Source: Ignavibacteria bacterium RIFOXYC2_FULL_35_21
GTDB lineage: Bacteria > Bacteroidota > Ignavibacteria > Kapaibacteriales > UBA2268
Direction of reading: 5' to 3'
Assembly (NCBI GenBank): GCA_001804705.1
Contig: MHAY01000034.1
Location: 62,001 to 126,000 of the forward strand
DNA length: 64,000 bases
Shown: piece by piece, positions 1 to 9,512 of the stretch
How the letters are laid out: each line of letters starts with the position of its first letter
Numbering within the stretch: position 1 is the first letter of the stretch
Position numbers and translations under genes: made by a program
The notes under the pieces: model-generated
What the model was told of the DNA's origin: nothing
Databases searched by the model: none
What the model saw: only the letters and a program-made list of their open reading frames with translations

Positions 1-1259
1 TTTGCAAGCACAGCAAGGCTGACAGGCTCTTTTAGAATAAATGTATCATAATTATACTCATCATCAAATTTAATATCGGCGAGTTTTATGCCATACTCTT
101 CGGGATTCAGAGCAATCTTAGCAGCAGCAATATAAAGAGGCACATAGTTGCGTGTTTCCCTCGGGAGTTTTTCGCGAATTGTCCAAAAGTCGAGAGGTAT
201 TGAATCATTCGCAAATTTTTTCATGGCACGCCTGACGCCGCCATTCCCGCAGTTATAAGCCGCCAGAGCCAGATGCCAATCTCCAAATTCACTGTATAAA
301 TCCCTCAAATGCCTCATAGCCGCCCGTGTGGATTTTTCGGGTTCACGCCTTTCGTCCATCCATACGGATGGTGTATCATTTAGTCCATAAAGTTCACCTG
401 TCGTTCTGATGAACTGCCATAAGCCGACTGCCTGAGCCCTCGAGACAGCATTTGGGTTCAGGCCGCTTTCTATCATCGAAAGAAATATCAGTTCTTCAGG
501 TACTTCTTCCTCTTGAGCAATTCTCTTCATCATCGGGAACCATTTCCCGCTTCGTTCCAGCCATTTTATGAAAAATTTTCTGCCGGGATTTTCTGTGAGG
601 AATGTAAGAGATTTCTGTACGTATTCATTGTCAACAAGAGGAATAGTTAATTCTTTAATTGCATTAGGATTGATAACGCTTTCCCCTGCAATTGTTTTTC
701 CGTCTTTTGTTTTTGTTTCACGTTGCATGTCAAGCTGTTTGAATTTAGGAAAAATTTTGGGCTCGATTTTTTCCACCTGGCGGAAAAACCTGTCGCGGAT
801 AATGAAAAGCTGAGACTCGTCATCAAGGTTATCGAGATTTTTAATAAATGCTTCATAGTCTTCGGTTATGGCATGTACAAGTTCTGTGAATGTACTGTTT
901 TTTGTAATGTTAGGATAGCTCGACAAATTATTTAAATATTGAATAGCGTCTTCAAATCTCTTGACGGCATTAACTGTATCTTTAGCTTGTACAAAAGCCA
1001 AAGCCTGAATATATTTCTGACGGGATTTTTCGAGATTATTCCTTACTCTCTCATCATCTATCGTTGAAGGCAGAGGCACTTCATCCAATTCGGAATATTC
1101 ATCCGGGAAAATATAAAAGCTTTCCGTTTCGACTTTTGACTTTTTTATTGATTTTGTTTTGGCAGACTGCGAATGTAAATCAGTTGCAATAAAACAAAGT
1201 ATAATCGTAAGGCTGACAAAAATCAATAATATATTTAAATTTTTACTATTCAAATTCAC
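1..1259 (-). CDS. Membrane-bound lytic murein transglycosylase, MltD-like (3' end cut by window edge)
   Basis: This gene cleaves peptidoglycan glycan strands in the periplasm. The reading frame is open from a GTG at 1259 to base 1, about 419 residues, and continues beyond the window. An in-frame TAA lies just upstream of the GTG (1271-1269), and the GTG start gives a clean signal peptide (hydrophobic residues about 10-25, ending near LHSQS). The SLT domain lies at about residues 255-380. It shows the catalytic Glu in FLSMIESGLNP (about residue 264), then AVGLWQFI, the LALAAYNCG motif and the family-typical RETRNYVP near residue 375. LysM repeats, common in MltD, would lie in the missing C-terminus. 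The first 200 residues are a charged helical region I do not recognise. It is divergent from the ABC importer to its right. Confidence 0.88.
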   Translation of the reverse strand, partial: MNLNSKNLNILLIFVSLTIILCFIATDLHSQSAKTKSIKKSKVETESFYIFPDEYSELDEVPLPSTIDDERVRNNLEKSRQKYIQALAFVQAKDTVNAVKRFEDAIQYLNNLSSYPNITKNSTFTELVHAITEDYEAFIKNLDNLDDESQLFIIRDRFFRQVEKIEPKIFPKFKQLDMQRETKTKDGKTIAGESVINPNAIKELTIPLVDNEYVQKSLTFLTENPGRKFFIKWLERSGKWFPMMKRIAQEEEVPEELIFLSMIESGLNPNAVSRAQAVGLWQFIRTTGELYGLNDTPSVWMDERREPEKSTRAAMRHLRDLYSEFGDWHLALAAYNCGNGGVRRAMKKFANDSIPLDFWTIREKLPRETRNYVPLYIAAAKIALNPEEYGIKLADIKFDDEYNYDTFILKEPVSLAVLA

Positions 1260-1696
1260 TCTAATTCTTTAACCATTATTTTCAGAAACAAACAATATAA
1301 AATATATACTCTATACAGACAAATAAATTTTAATTAAAAAAGATTAATCGTTTGTTTTCAAATATGGAAATGATTAATATGAAACTCATGTTATTCATTA
1401 ATCCTAAATTGAACTTTTTACATTCAATCCCTTTTAGAATGGAGTGGTGATGCGGCATTTGTTACAGATGTTCAATCTCTCTGTGATTGTATGTAACATT
1501 TTAGGGACAGAACATAGTTCTGTCCATGCAATTGAATTTGTAATTGTTTTTTTAACCGGGTAATAAAATTATTTTTGAGTTGTTAATAATCCTTCGGAAA
1601 AAATTATTTCTTTTATTATTGCTGAAAATTTTATTAATTAATTTTTTTTAATATGTAAAGTTGTGAAAATAATTTTATCTTTTGTATTAATAAGAT
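1260..1696. other. Intergenic spacer with one perfect hairpin
   Basis: This spacer lies between two divergent genes and should hold both promoters. No gene is visible. The one clear structure is a 9-bp perfect inverted repeat with a 3-nt loop at 1505-1525 (GGACAGAAC-ATA-GTTCTGTCC). The stretch from 1620 to 1690, just before the ABC ATPase start, is strongly AT-rich. No convincing -35/-10 pair or ribosome binding site could be assigned. Confidence 0.5.
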
Positions 1697-2587
1697 ATGA
1701 AGGTTGTAGTTGATGATAATATGAATTATCTCCAGAGCGGAGATGATATAATTAGTATTAAAGATTTGCACAAACATTTCCCAAAGATTCATGTGTTGAA
1801 GGGAATAGACCTGCAGGTCAAAAAAGGACAGCTCATCTCAATCATAGGCAGGTCCGGATGCGGAAAGACAACATTACTCCGCTGCTTAAACTGCCTTGAA
1901 TTTTTTGATTCGGGAACTCTCCGTATAGCAGGTATAACCCTTTCACGTGTAAAATCCGAAGCTGAGATTTCGAAGTCATTCAGAAAAAGAACCGGCAATA
2001 TCAGGAAAAGTTTTAAAACTCCTTTTAAACGTACCGACGATGAAGCAGAATTAGATGAAGATTTCCATATCAAAGTCCAGATACTTCGTTCGAGAGTTGG
2101 AATGTTATTTCAGAACTTAAACCTTTTTCCACACCTTACGGTGTTGGAAAACGTAGCCAGGGCACCTATTGTCGTTAAGGGCGAAGAAAAAGAAAAGTCA
2201 ATACGCAGGGCTATTCAGCTTCTCGATAAAGTCGGCTTGAAGGATTTTATGAAACGCTATCCTTACCAGCTTTCCGGCGGACAGGCTCAGCGTGTGGCTA
2301 TTGCACGTGCGCTTGCCATGTCCCCACACGTCATGCTTTACGACGAGCCAACTTCTGCTCTTGACCCGGAGTTAGTCGAGGAAGTGCTGCAGGTAATGAG
2401 AAATCTGCACAAAGAAGGGATGACTCAAATAATCGTAACTCATGCCATGCACTTTGCCCGTACTGCATCTGATATGGTTGTTTATATGGAAGACGGAAAA
2501 ATTATCGAGTCAGGGCGTCCTGAAGATATATTTTCAAACGCAAGAGACCCGAGAACAAAACAGTATTTAAGTATTGTTAAAGATTAA
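1697..2587 (+). CDS. Polar amino-acid ABC transporter ATPase with internal insertion
   Basis: This is the ATP-hydrolysing subunit of a polar amino-acid (GlnQ/HisP-type) importer on the cytoplasmic face. The Walker A motif is GRSGCGKTT (about residue 52), the Q-loop is MLFQNLNLFPHLT, the signature is LSGGQAQRVAIARA, and Walker B is HVMLYDEPTSALDPE followed by the H-loop VTHAMHFA. At 296 residues it is about 50 longer than typical GlnQ proteins. Most of the excess is a charged segment at about residues 90-135, between the first beta domain and the Q-loop. The ATG at 1697 is used, but an in-frame ATG at 1721 gives a more usual N-terminus. The permease/binding-protein gene follows after 3 nt, so the two form an operon. 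The substrate cannot be read from the sequence. Confidence 0.9.
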   Translation: MKVVVDDNMNYLQSGDDIISIKDLHKHFPKIHVLKGIDLQVKKGQLISIIGRSGCGKTTLLRCLNCLEFFDSGTLRIAGITLSRVKSEAEISKSFRKRTGNIRKSFKTPFKRTDDEAELDEDFHIKVQILRSRVGMLFQNLNLFPHLTVLENVARAPIVVKGEEKEKSIRRAIQLLDKVGLKDFMKRYPYQLSGGQAQRVAIARALAMSPHVMLYDEPTSALDPELVEEVLQVMRNLHKEGMTQIIVTHAMHFARTASDMVVYMEDGKIIESGRPEDIFSNARDPRTKQYLSIVKD

Positions 2588-2590
2588 ATT

Positions 2591-4129
2591 ATGCAAATGT
2601 ATAAGGTTGAAAAGAGATTAATAAAATTTTGGATAGTTACAAGCCTTATCGCCTGCCTGACAATAACCATTCAGGCACAGCCGAGTAAGAAAATCCTGAG
2701 ATATGGAGCTGATGCCTCAAGCGGTGCTCCTTATGTATTTCAGAATCCTAAAAACATTAACCAACTGATAGGATTCGAAGTTGATATAATAAACGAAATC
2801 GCTAAGGACCTTGGCTGGAAGGCGAAACACGTGCAGAACGAATGGGACGGCTTAGTACCCGGACTCGACAGAAATGACTATGATGTCGCAATCAACGGTA
2901 TCGAGATAACTGAGGACAGAATGGATGCCGTCAATTTTTCAATTCCGTATTACAGCACCTTTGAGCAAATTGTCGTTAGGCGTGACCAGGAAGATATCAA
3001 TACCATGTCCGATTTAGTCGGAAAAGTTGTTGGTACTCTGGATGGCTCTCTTGCTCAAAAAATTCTTGAGGTTCAAGGCGGAATTGATATTCGTGCTTAT
3101 GATGACGAGGCAAAATCTTATAAAGACCTCGAATTTGGCAGGCTCGATGCCGTACTTATTGACGAGCCTGTCGCAAAGTATTATGCAGGATGGAATCCTC
3201 AACTAAAACTTACCGGCCAGCCAATAGGTGAAGTTACTTATGGAATTGTTACTAAAAAATCAGACACACTTTTACTCGATAAGATTAACAGGTCAATTGA
3301 TAGATTGAAGAAAAGCGGAAAGCTAAGAGAAATTCTCGAACATTGGAATATGTGGAATTTCATGATGGCAGGATTCATGAATGACCACAAAGTAACAAAT
3401 ATTCCGCATATATATTACGACGACTTTCTTGAATCAATGGGCAAGCATACCACTTTTTTTGACCTCCTCCGGCGCTATATTGGATTTATGCCGATGCTCG
3501 GGGAAGCAACGCTTGTTACAATTGGCTTGTCCATTTTGTCAATGCTTGTGGCTGTTACTGTGGGTTTATTTGTTGTACTTTTGAGAGTATATGCTCCACA
3601 GCCATTTTCGGGAATGGCAGTAATTTTTATTGAAACGATAAGAGGAACTCCATTACTTATTCAATTATATTTTATATTCTATGCTTTACCGGAACTGGGA
3701 ATTTTAATTTCACCATTCTTAGCCGGTATCATAGGCTTGGGATTTAATTACGGTGCTTATGAAGCTGAGAATTACAGGGCTGGGCTTTTCTCCGTGCAAA
3801 GGGGGCAGATGGAAGCCGCTATTTCTCTCGGTATGACCAGAAACCAGGCTTTGAGGCATATTATCCTGCCACAGGCATTCAGGCTGGTTATTCCGCCTAT
3901 GACAAATGATTTTATATCTTTGCTCAAAGATTCTTCACTTGTGTCTGTGATTACAATGGTTGAATTAACTAAAGTATATAATCAGATATCAAATACATAT
4001 TTCGATTATATAGGCACAGGTATTCTCGTTGCAGGAATTTATCTCCTGATAGGACTGCCCTTCGTTAAGCTTGCCAAGCTTGCAGAAAGAAAGTTCACCG
4101 TTGACAAGAGAAAAATAATTAAAAGGTAA
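2591..4129 (+). CDS. Fused amino-acid binding protein and ABC permease
   Basis: One polypeptide of 512 residues carries both the substrate-binding and the membrane parts of the importer. Residues about 10-30 form a signal/anchor segment. Residues about 35-265 are an SBP_bac_3-type periplasmic binding domain (GFEVDIINEIAKDLGW, then DAVLIDEPVAKYY). Residues about 295-505 are a BPD_transp_1 permease with several membrane helices and the cytoplasmic EAA loop ISLGMTRNQALRHIILPQA that docks the ATPase. Fused SBP-permease proteins are known in this transporter class. It starts 3 nt after the ATPase stop, and no separate binding protein is present. A His/Gln/Arg/cystine-type substrate is likely but unproven. 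Confidence 0.9.
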   Translation: MQMYKVEKRLIKFWIVTSLIACLTITIQAQPSKKILRYGADASSGAPYVFQNPKNINQLIGFEVDIINEIAKDLGWKAKHVQNEWDGLVPGLDRNDYDVAINGIEITEDRMDAVNFSIPYYSTFEQIVVRRDQEDINTMSDLVGKVVGTLDGSLAQKILEVQGGIDIRAYDDEAKSYKDLEFGRLDAVLIDEPVAKYYAGWNPQLKLTGQPIGEVTYGIVTKKSDTLLLDKINRSIDRLKKSGKLREILEHWNMWNFMMAGFMNDHKVTNIPHIYYDDFLESMGKHTTFFDLLRRYIGFMPMLGEATLVTIGLSILSMLVAVTVGLFVVLLRVYAPQPFSGMAVIFIETIRGTPLLIQLYFIFYALPELGILISPFLAGIIGLGFNYGAYEAENYRAGLFSVQRGQMEAAISLGMTRNQALRHIILPQAFRLVIPPMTNDFISLLKDSSLVSVITMVELTKVYNQISNTYFDYIGTGILVAGIYLLIGLPFVKLAKLAERKFTVDKRKIIKR

Positions 4130-4191
4130 TTTAGTCTCTTAGCTTGTGAATACGGCAAAAATTTGCTTGTATGGTTATATAATTAACAGCT

Positions 4192-5562
4192 ATGAGACAA
4201 TACATATTTTACATAATATTTTTCTTTTGCTTGAATGGCATTTTAAGTGCCCAGGGAAAAATATATTCTGAAAGTCTCGAAATACAAATAAAGACAGGAA
4301 AACCACTTCCTCTTAACACAAAATCATCTGCCTCGGTAGATGAACTTAAAAAAGATGCCTCCAAAATTACAAGGCTAAACCTGACAAACAGCAATTTATA
4401 TGAAATACCAACAAACATTGCTTCTTTCACCAATCTCGAAGTTCTTGACCTAAGCGATAACAAAATAAGCTTTATTCCGAGTGAGCTTTGGAATTTGAAG
4501 AACCTGAGAATACTTAATCTATCAAATAATAAATTTAAATCAATTCCTAAAGAAATATCTGTACTGAAAAATTTGGAGATTCTTGATTTAAGCAATAATT
4601 TATTGAATGAACTGCCGGAAGAAACCGTGTATCTAAGAAAGCTGAACACATTGAAACTCTCAGGTAATAATATTTCTCAATTGCCTCAAAACGTTCAACT
4701 ACTTAAATTTCTAAAACATCTTAACATGGAGGAGAACAATCTGACAGCTATTCCGGAAAGTGTTTATAAAATTAAGTCACTTGAAATTCTGATTTTAAAT
4801 CAAAACAGGATTGCAGAGTTTCCTATTAGAATACAAAGTCTGAAGGCTCTGAAAATTCTCAACCTGAATGATAATAAAATTTCAAAGATTCCAAAGTCAA
4901 TTAATAAACTTACATTACTTCGCTCACTTGATTTAGGTTCAAACAACATTTCAACACTTCCTCCGGAAATATCGGGGCTTAAGAGTTTAATCTATCTGAA
5001 ACTCGATAATAACTCGATTAGCTATATTCCACCAAGCGTTTCGAATCTAAAAAATCTGCAGACACTCGATTTCAATTTTAACAAAAGTATAAGCTTTCCC
5101 GAAGAAATTTTTACACTTGCTAATCTTATGACTCTGAATATCAGGGGCAATAAGCTTAAGCAAATTCCATCTTCTATTGTCAATTTATCCAACTTGCTTA
5201 ACCTCGATGCAGGGATGAACGAGCTTAATAAGTTCAGCACCGATATCTGTTCGCTGACTAAGTTAATGAATCTGAATTTTTCGAATAACAAGATAGGAGC
5301 TATTCCGCAAGAGATATCAAATCTACAGCAGTTACAGGTGCTGAATCTTGAGAACAATATTTTGAGTTACATCCCTTACGAAATAACATATTTGAAAAAT
5401 CTGCAATACCTGATATTAAACAATAACAGAATATCGAAACTTCCTCCTGATATGGACCGACTCAGCAATCTCAAACTGATTCAACTCCGGCAAAATCCCG
5501 TGACCGATACCGAAAAGAAAAAAGCTAAACAATTGCTGAAACAGACTAAGTTTGTTTATTGA
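4192..5562 (+). CDS. Secreted leucine-rich-repeat protein
   Basis: The product is 456 residues with an N-terminal signal peptide (about residues 3-20, ending GILSAQG). Seventeen consecutive 23-residue leucine-rich repeats follow, of the type LxxLxLxxNxIxxIPxxIxxLxx, from about residue 60 to the end. The early repeats are close copies of one another. There is no lipobox, no membrane anchor and no Por-type sorting domain, so it is probably periplasmic or released. LRR solenoids usually bind proteins; the partner cannot be guessed. The ATG at 4192 comes 62 nt after the ABC permease stop, so it may be co-transcribed with the importer, though the function looks unrelated. Confidence 0.85.
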   Translation: MRQYIFYIIFFFCLNGILSAQGKIYSESLEIQIKTGKPLPLNTKSSASVDELKKDASKITRLNLTNSNLYEIPTNIASFTNLEVLDLSDNKISFIPSELWNLKNLRILNLSNNKFKSIPKEISVLKNLEILDLSNNLLNELPEETVYLRKLNTLKLSGNNISQLPQNVQLLKFLKHLNMEENNLTAIPESVYKIKSLEILILNQNRIAEFPIRIQSLKALKILNLNDNKISKIPKSINKLTLLRSLDLGSNNISTLPPEISGLKSLIYLKLDNNSISYIPPSVSNLKNLQTLDFNFNKSISFPEEIFTLANLMTLNIRGNKLKQIPSSIVNLSNLLNLDAGMNELNKFSTDICSLTKLMNLNFSNNKIGAIPQEISNLQQLQVLNLENNILSYIPYEITYLKNLQYLILNNNRISKLPPDMDRLSNLKLIQLRQNPVTDTEKKKAKQLLKQTKFVY

Positions 5563-5658
5563 CATATTCCAAGCCGAGGTTTGGTGATGTTCTTAACAGT
5601 ACAATTATCCCCGTCCTTCCTCATAGTTAGGATTAAGTTTCGCACAATTTTTTTTTCA

Positions 5659-7752
5659 TTAGTAATTTGAAATTAGTAATTGCTGTTTCAGCCTATCGGC
5701 ATCATTAACGGGTTCCTGACATGTGTTGTTACGGCAGAAATATGCTGTCGGCTGATTGTTGAGCATTGTTTTTAATTTTGTCAATTCTGAGAATTCATCA
5801 ATCGCTGAATCATTTGAAGGTTTATGCATCAGCACCGCGTTAGGGATGAATAATTCTCTGGCTTTATTAATGAGTGCGGCTGTTCTTTCATCATGCAAAT
5901 CGCCTACGATTACAATTTCAACAGATTCATTTACTAAGGAATCATAGCCGCAGAGGAAGTGTGAATATGCAGTTGGAGCTTTATTTACGGATTCGGAAAA
6001 AGATTTGGTGAGCAGTCCGGCTTTTTCTATATATTTATTATTACCGGTCATCCTTCCAAGTTTTATGAGATTGTCAAATTGGACTGAGTTACCTGATGGT
6101 AATGCCCCATCGAAAAATTCTAACTTTCTTGTAATCAGGTTTTCGGAATCACTTGCTGTTTGATAAAAGCAATAGTTTTCTTCAGGCCAGTAGTAGTCTA
6201 TGCTTATGTTCATTAATTCTATTGCAGATTTCAGATAAGATAAATCAAAGCAGGCTTCGTAGAGTTCAATTAATCCCCAAATGAAGAAAGCATAATCATC
6301 CAACATCCCATCAATACCTGCATTGCCCTGCCTAAACCTGTGTAACAGTCTGCCATCAATGGTTCTCATATTATTCATGAAAAATGTTGCGGTGGTTTTA
6401 GCAGTTTTCAAGTAACTGTCATCTCTGAAAACAGCGGCAGCCCTTGCAAAAGAGGCGAGCATCAATCCGTTCCAGTCTGTTAGTACCTTATCGTCAAGAT
6501 GTGGATGTATTCTTTTCTCTCTTGCATCAAAAAGGATTTCTCTCATCTGTTCAAGTTTTTTATTGAGTTCGGTTTTGTTAATACCATTATATGATTGAAT
6601 TTCAACGAAAGTGGTTTTAAGATGAGGAATATTCTGTCTGTTTTCTGACTCACCGGTCTCAGCGAAGAAATTACCGGTTTCATTAATATTATATATTGCC
6701 TTCCAAATAGTGCTGTCGGAGCCGAGCAGTTCATCAATTTCATTGGTTTTCCATAAATAGAATTTCCCTTCCCCGCCCTCGCTGTCGGCATCTTCTGCTG
6801 AGTAGAAAGCTCCTTCAGGTGAGGCCAGCACCCTTTGAACATAATCTAATATTTCAATGGTTGTCTTTTTATACTCATCCTTTTTAGTAACCTGATATGC
6901 TTCTGTATATGCAAGTGAGAGAAGCGCCTGGTCATAGAGCATTTTTTCAAAATGTGGTACAAGCCAGCGTTCGTCAGTCGAGTAGCGGTGGAAACCAAAA
7001 CCAATATGGTCAAATATTCCTCCTTTTCTCATTTCCTGAAGTGTCTTTTCAACCATCTTGAGGGATTCAATATTGTTGTTTCTACTGTAGTCCCTCAAAA
7101 GATAGAAAAGGTAGGAAGGCATCGGGAACTTAGGCATTTTGCCGAATCCGCCGAATGCGGTATCGAAAGAGAAGCTCAATTCTTTGAATGCCCTCTCAAA
7201 TATGCTGTTATTTATCGGAGCATAGTTATTTATCTTGTTTCTCTGATTCAGCAATGTAAGAATTTCGTCAGTTGAATCATCAACCTGGTTTCTATTATTC
7301 TGCCAGTAGTCATTAATTCTGCTAATCAGCTCATCCATGCCAATGCGATTTCGGACGGTTTGTTTTGGAAAGTATGTGCCTGCAAAGAAAGGTTTTTTGT
7401 CTGGTGTCATTATCACAGTCAGGGGCCAGCCGCCGCCACCTGTGAACATCTGGCAGGCCTGCATATATATAGAATCAATATCGGGCCTTTCCTCCCTGTC
7501 AACTTTGATATTGATAAAACTGTCGTTCATCAGCTTTGCAATTTCTTCATCTTCGAATGACTCGTGAGCCATTACATGGCACCAATGGCATGTCGAATAG
7601 CCAATTGACAGGAATACCGGTTTATCCTCTTTCTTTGCTTTATCGAAAGCCTCATCGCACCAGGGGAACCAATCCACAGGATTATTCGCATGTTGCTGTA
7701 AATAAGGACTGCTCTCGTTTATTAATCTATTTGTATTAGTTTTTATTTCCAT
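5659..7752 (-). CDS. Thioredoxin domain-containing protein, YyaL/DUF255 family
   Basis: This is a large cytosolic protein of the YyaL / spermatogenesis-associated protein 20 family, about 697 residues. The N-terminal thioredoxin-like DUF255 domain covers about residues 1-165 and includes the family hallmarks [15 protein letters not shown], the CxxC-type STCHWCHVM and GGGGWPLTV. The rest is an (alpha/alpha)6-barrel-like region ([44 protein letters not shown]) that resembles N-acylglucosamine epimerase/glycosidase folds. The biochemical role of the family is poorly defined. The frame is open to 7770, but the ATG at 7752 (MEIKTNTN) matches the usual family N-terminus better. It is convergent with the LRR gene and divergent from the small gene at 7818. 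Confidence 0.92.
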   Translation of the reverse strand: MEIKTNTNRLINESSPYLQQHANNPVDWFPWCDEAFDKAKKEDKPVFLSIGYSTCHWCHVMAHESFEDEEIAKLMNDSFINIKVDREERPDIDSIYMQACQMFTGGGGWPLTVIMTPDKKPFFAGTYFPKQTVRNRIGMDELISRINDYWQNNRNQVDDSTDEILTLLNQRNKINNYAPINNSIFERAFKELSFSFDTAFGGFGKMPKFPMPSYLFYLLRDYSRNNNIESLKMVEKTLQEMRKGGIFDHIGFGFHRYSTDERWLVPHFEKMLYDQALLSLAYTEAYQVTKKDEYKKTTIEILDYVQRVLASPEGAFYSAEDADSEGGEGKFYLWKTNEIDELLGSDSTIWKAIYNINETGNFFAETGESENRQNIPHLKTTFVEIQSYNGINKTELNKKLEQMREILFDAREKRIHPHLDDKVLTDWNGLMLASFARAAAVFRDDSYLKTAKTTATFFMNNMRTIDGRLLHRFRQGNAGIDGMLDDYAFFIWGLIELYEACFDLSYLKSAIELMNISIDYYWPEENYCFYQTASDSENLITRKLEFFDGALPSGNSVQFDNLIKLGRMTGNNKYIEKAGLLTKSFSESVNKAPTAYSHFLCGYDSLVNESVEIVIVGDLHDERTAALINKARELFIPNAVLMHKPSNDSAIDEFSELTKLKTMLNNQPTAYFCRNNTCQEPVNDADRLKQQLLISNY

Positions 7753-7817
7753 ACTTTTATGTTTGTACAATTTTTCTTCTTAATTTTGATTCAGGACAAT
7801 TTAATCCGTTTTTTATT

Positions 7818-8048
7818 ATGGTAAATATGAAATCAAATAACATAAAAATTAAAAGGGTTGTTAAACCCCTTCCTGAATATACATATCTCGGATGCCCGAT
7901 GACTCGCAACCGTACACCGTGGTGTTTCAGGTTATGCCAGCCTGATTCAAGCGGTACAGGACAGTGCGGCAGAGTGGCACCTCATTCATTCAAAGGCAGA
8001 ATTCAGCTCGGAATAATAAATCATGAGACAGAGAACAAAGTAGCCTGA
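7818..8048 (+). CDS. Small conserved Cys-motif protein of unknown function
   Basis: This is a 76-residue basic protein with four cysteines arranged around MTRNRTPWCFRLCQP and GQCGRVAPHSFKGRIQ. The TRNRTPWC...CGR.APH pattern looks like a conserved signature that I have the impression recurs in small uncharacterised proteins of several phyla; I cannot name a family. The Cys spacing (C-x9-C-x3-C-x8-C) suggests metal binding or a structural disulfide. No signal peptide or membrane segment is present. The start may be the ATG at 7818 or the one at 7827; neither has a strong ribosome binding site. It stands alone, divergent from the DUF255 gene. Confidence 0.65.
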   Translation: MVNMKSNNIKIKRVVKPLPEYTYLGCPMTRNRTPWCFRLCQPDSSGTGQCGRVAPHSFKGRIQLGIINHETENKVA

Positions 8049-8258
8049 AATTTAAACTGCAACACGCAAAAACACAACACATAATAATTACTTGCTGTTA
8101 CTGATAAATTCAATAAATTAGTATTGCTATAATAATAATGACTATGTCAATTTATTGTATTGATGAGTGTATAAACACTTCGTTTGAGTTTACCCTGAAC
8201 AATGTTAAAGGCTCAGTGTGACATTATATAATAATTATAAACATAAACAGGAAAAATT

Positions 8259-8741
8259 ATGAGTGAAATGACTGTAAAGAGAGCTATTGAAACAGCAATT
8301 AAAGCTGAAGAATTAGGTATTACTTTTTATTCAGAGCTTGCCCGGAAATTATCAGCTAATCAGGAACTGAAATCTGTATTTGAATTACTATCAAAAGATG
8401 AGGTTGAGCATAAACGGCAGTTCACCGACTTGTTGAAAGGAATTAAGGGGGATGTGTCAATCAGCAAGCTTGATAGTGCTTTTATGTCCGGAGTTGATAT
8501 AGCATCATATTTCCCGGCGATGGAAACCGTGAATATGAATCTGAAACCTTCGGAAATATTAAAGTCTGCATATGATTTCGAAAAAGATTCTGTGCTTTAT
8601 TATTCAGCAATCAGGGATATAATCGGCACTAATCCTGTGATTGATGAAATCATTCGTATGGAAAAACTGCATATGACTCAATTGTTCAAATATATCTCGA
8701 CTGAAAGAAAGTTCAGAGGCTTGTCCGATAGCTGGGACTGA
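8259..8741 (+). CDS. Ferritin-like (rubrerythrin-type) diiron protein
   Basis: The product is 160 residues and predicted to be an all-helical four-helix bundle. Candidate diiron ligands are the Glu in ETAIKAEELG, the E..H pair in LSKDEVEHKRQF, the Glu in SAYDFEKDSVLYY and the E..H pair in IRMEKLHM. This is the ferritin/rubrerythrin pattern of two E-x6-Y-like and E-x2-H helices. The C-terminal rubredoxin-like Cys4 domain of classical rubrerythrin is absent. A role in peroxide reduction or iron handling is plausible for the family. The gene stands alone and is followed by repeats and a strong hairpin at 8826-8865. Confidence 0.82.
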   Translation: MSEMTVKRAIETAIKAEELGITFYSELARKLSANQELKSVFELLSKDEVEHKRQFTDLLKGIKGDVSISKLDSAFMSGVDIASYFPAMETVNMNLKPSEILKSAYDFEKDSVLYYSAIRDIIGTNPVIDEIIRMEKLHMTQLFKYISTERKFRGLSDSWD

Positions 8742-8779
8742 CCTTTTTGTCATTCTGAGTGTAACGAAGAATCTTATTA

Positions 8780-8807
8780 GTGAACAGTGAATAACGAATA
8801 GTGAATA
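8780..8807. repeat. 7-bp-period tandem repeat
   Basis: Four head-to-tail heptamers are present: GTGAACA, GTGAATA, ACGAATA, GTGAATA. This is one of several tandem arrays in the window that share the 7-bp period but not the unit. Confidence 0.75.
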
Positions 8808-8825
8808 ATTAAGGTTAAAAAAATC

Positions 8826-8865
8826 TTAGCCGCATGTTCGCTCTCCCAAACGAACCTGCGGCTAA
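8826..8865. terminator. Bidirectional-looking intrinsic terminator
   Basis: A 15-bp stem (8826-8840 with 8851-8865, one mismatch) and a 10-nt loop are present. A run of A stands on the left and TTTTTT on the right, so it could act on either strand. It lies 85 nt after the ferritin-like gene. Confidence 0.75.
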
Positions 8866-8943
8866 TTTTTTGATGATTGCTTAGAGGACTCATTCTCTTT
8901 TACGTAAGAATGGGAAAAAGGTTACAAGAAAATATCATTTCTT

Positions 8944-9233
8944 TAAATAATTTCATTGTTGTCCAAAAAAAATTCTCCCTTAAAAAAGGGGGTTAGGGGG
9001 TTGTTTTGTTTTTATTTTCGTCTTAGATTAATAAATCAAGATTAGTACTTGCGTTCCATAATTTTTTTGTCCCTTTAGTAATGTGTTAAAATCTCAAAAA
9101 TTTAATTTTGTTAGGAGCCTTAACAAAATTGAAAAACTACCCCCTAACCCCCTTTTTTAAGGGGGAACTCTATGAAAATAATACTATGTCTTATTAATAA
9201 TATTTTTATATCGGACAATAGTGAAATAATTTA
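8944..9233. repeat. MITE-like 290-bp inverted-repeat element
   Basis: The outer arms 8944-8964 and 9213-9233 are inverted repeats, matching at 18 of 21 positions and ending in TTGTCC/GGACAA. Nested inside is a second inverted pair of about 30 bp, built on CCCTTAAAAAAGGGGGTTAG (about 8972-9001 and 9136-9168). A small central hairpin lies at about 9101-9130. No open reading frame is inside. The structure suggests a non-autonomous mobile element. Confidence 0.65.
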
Positions 9234-9322
9234 TTTTTATATAGTCATCCTTACCTTGTCGAAGGATTAATGCCTATTGAAATGCATGACTTCGATTGAT
9301 TCAGACTAACATTCTTAAAAAT

Positions 9323-9484
9323 TCACTTCACCACTGGAAATAATGTCCTGCTGAGAATTACAAGAACAGCTAATAACAGCACACCAAGAGATATGCTATA
9401 TATGATTAGCTTTTTTTCTATTGGCAAAAGCGGTTCGTATTCCATCATTTGCATTTCATCCGAGATTTTTGGTTTTTCTTCCAT
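9323..9484 (-). CDS. 53-residue single-pass membrane peptide
   Basis: A short frame starts at the ATG at 9484 with a good upstream AAAGGA, 7-8 nt before the start. It encodes an acidic N-terminus (MEEKPKISDEMQMMEYEPLL), a lysine pair, then a hydrophobic helix (about residues 25-46) and ends FPVVK. It lies 28 nt downstream of the YeiH-like transporter on the same strand, so the two are probably co-transcribed. The small peptide may be an accessory subunit of that transporter. I do not recognise a family. Confidence 0.55.
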   Translation of the reverse strand: MEEKPKISDEMQMMEYEPLLPIEKKLIIYSISLGVLLLAVLVILSRTLFPVVK

Positions 9485-9512
9485 TTTATTTTCCTTTCAT
9501 TATAATATTCAA

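Noticed and set aside
568-935. Plus-strand frames of 70-81 codons
   Set aside because: They run antisense to the lytic transglycosylase, whose motifs are clear on the minus strand.
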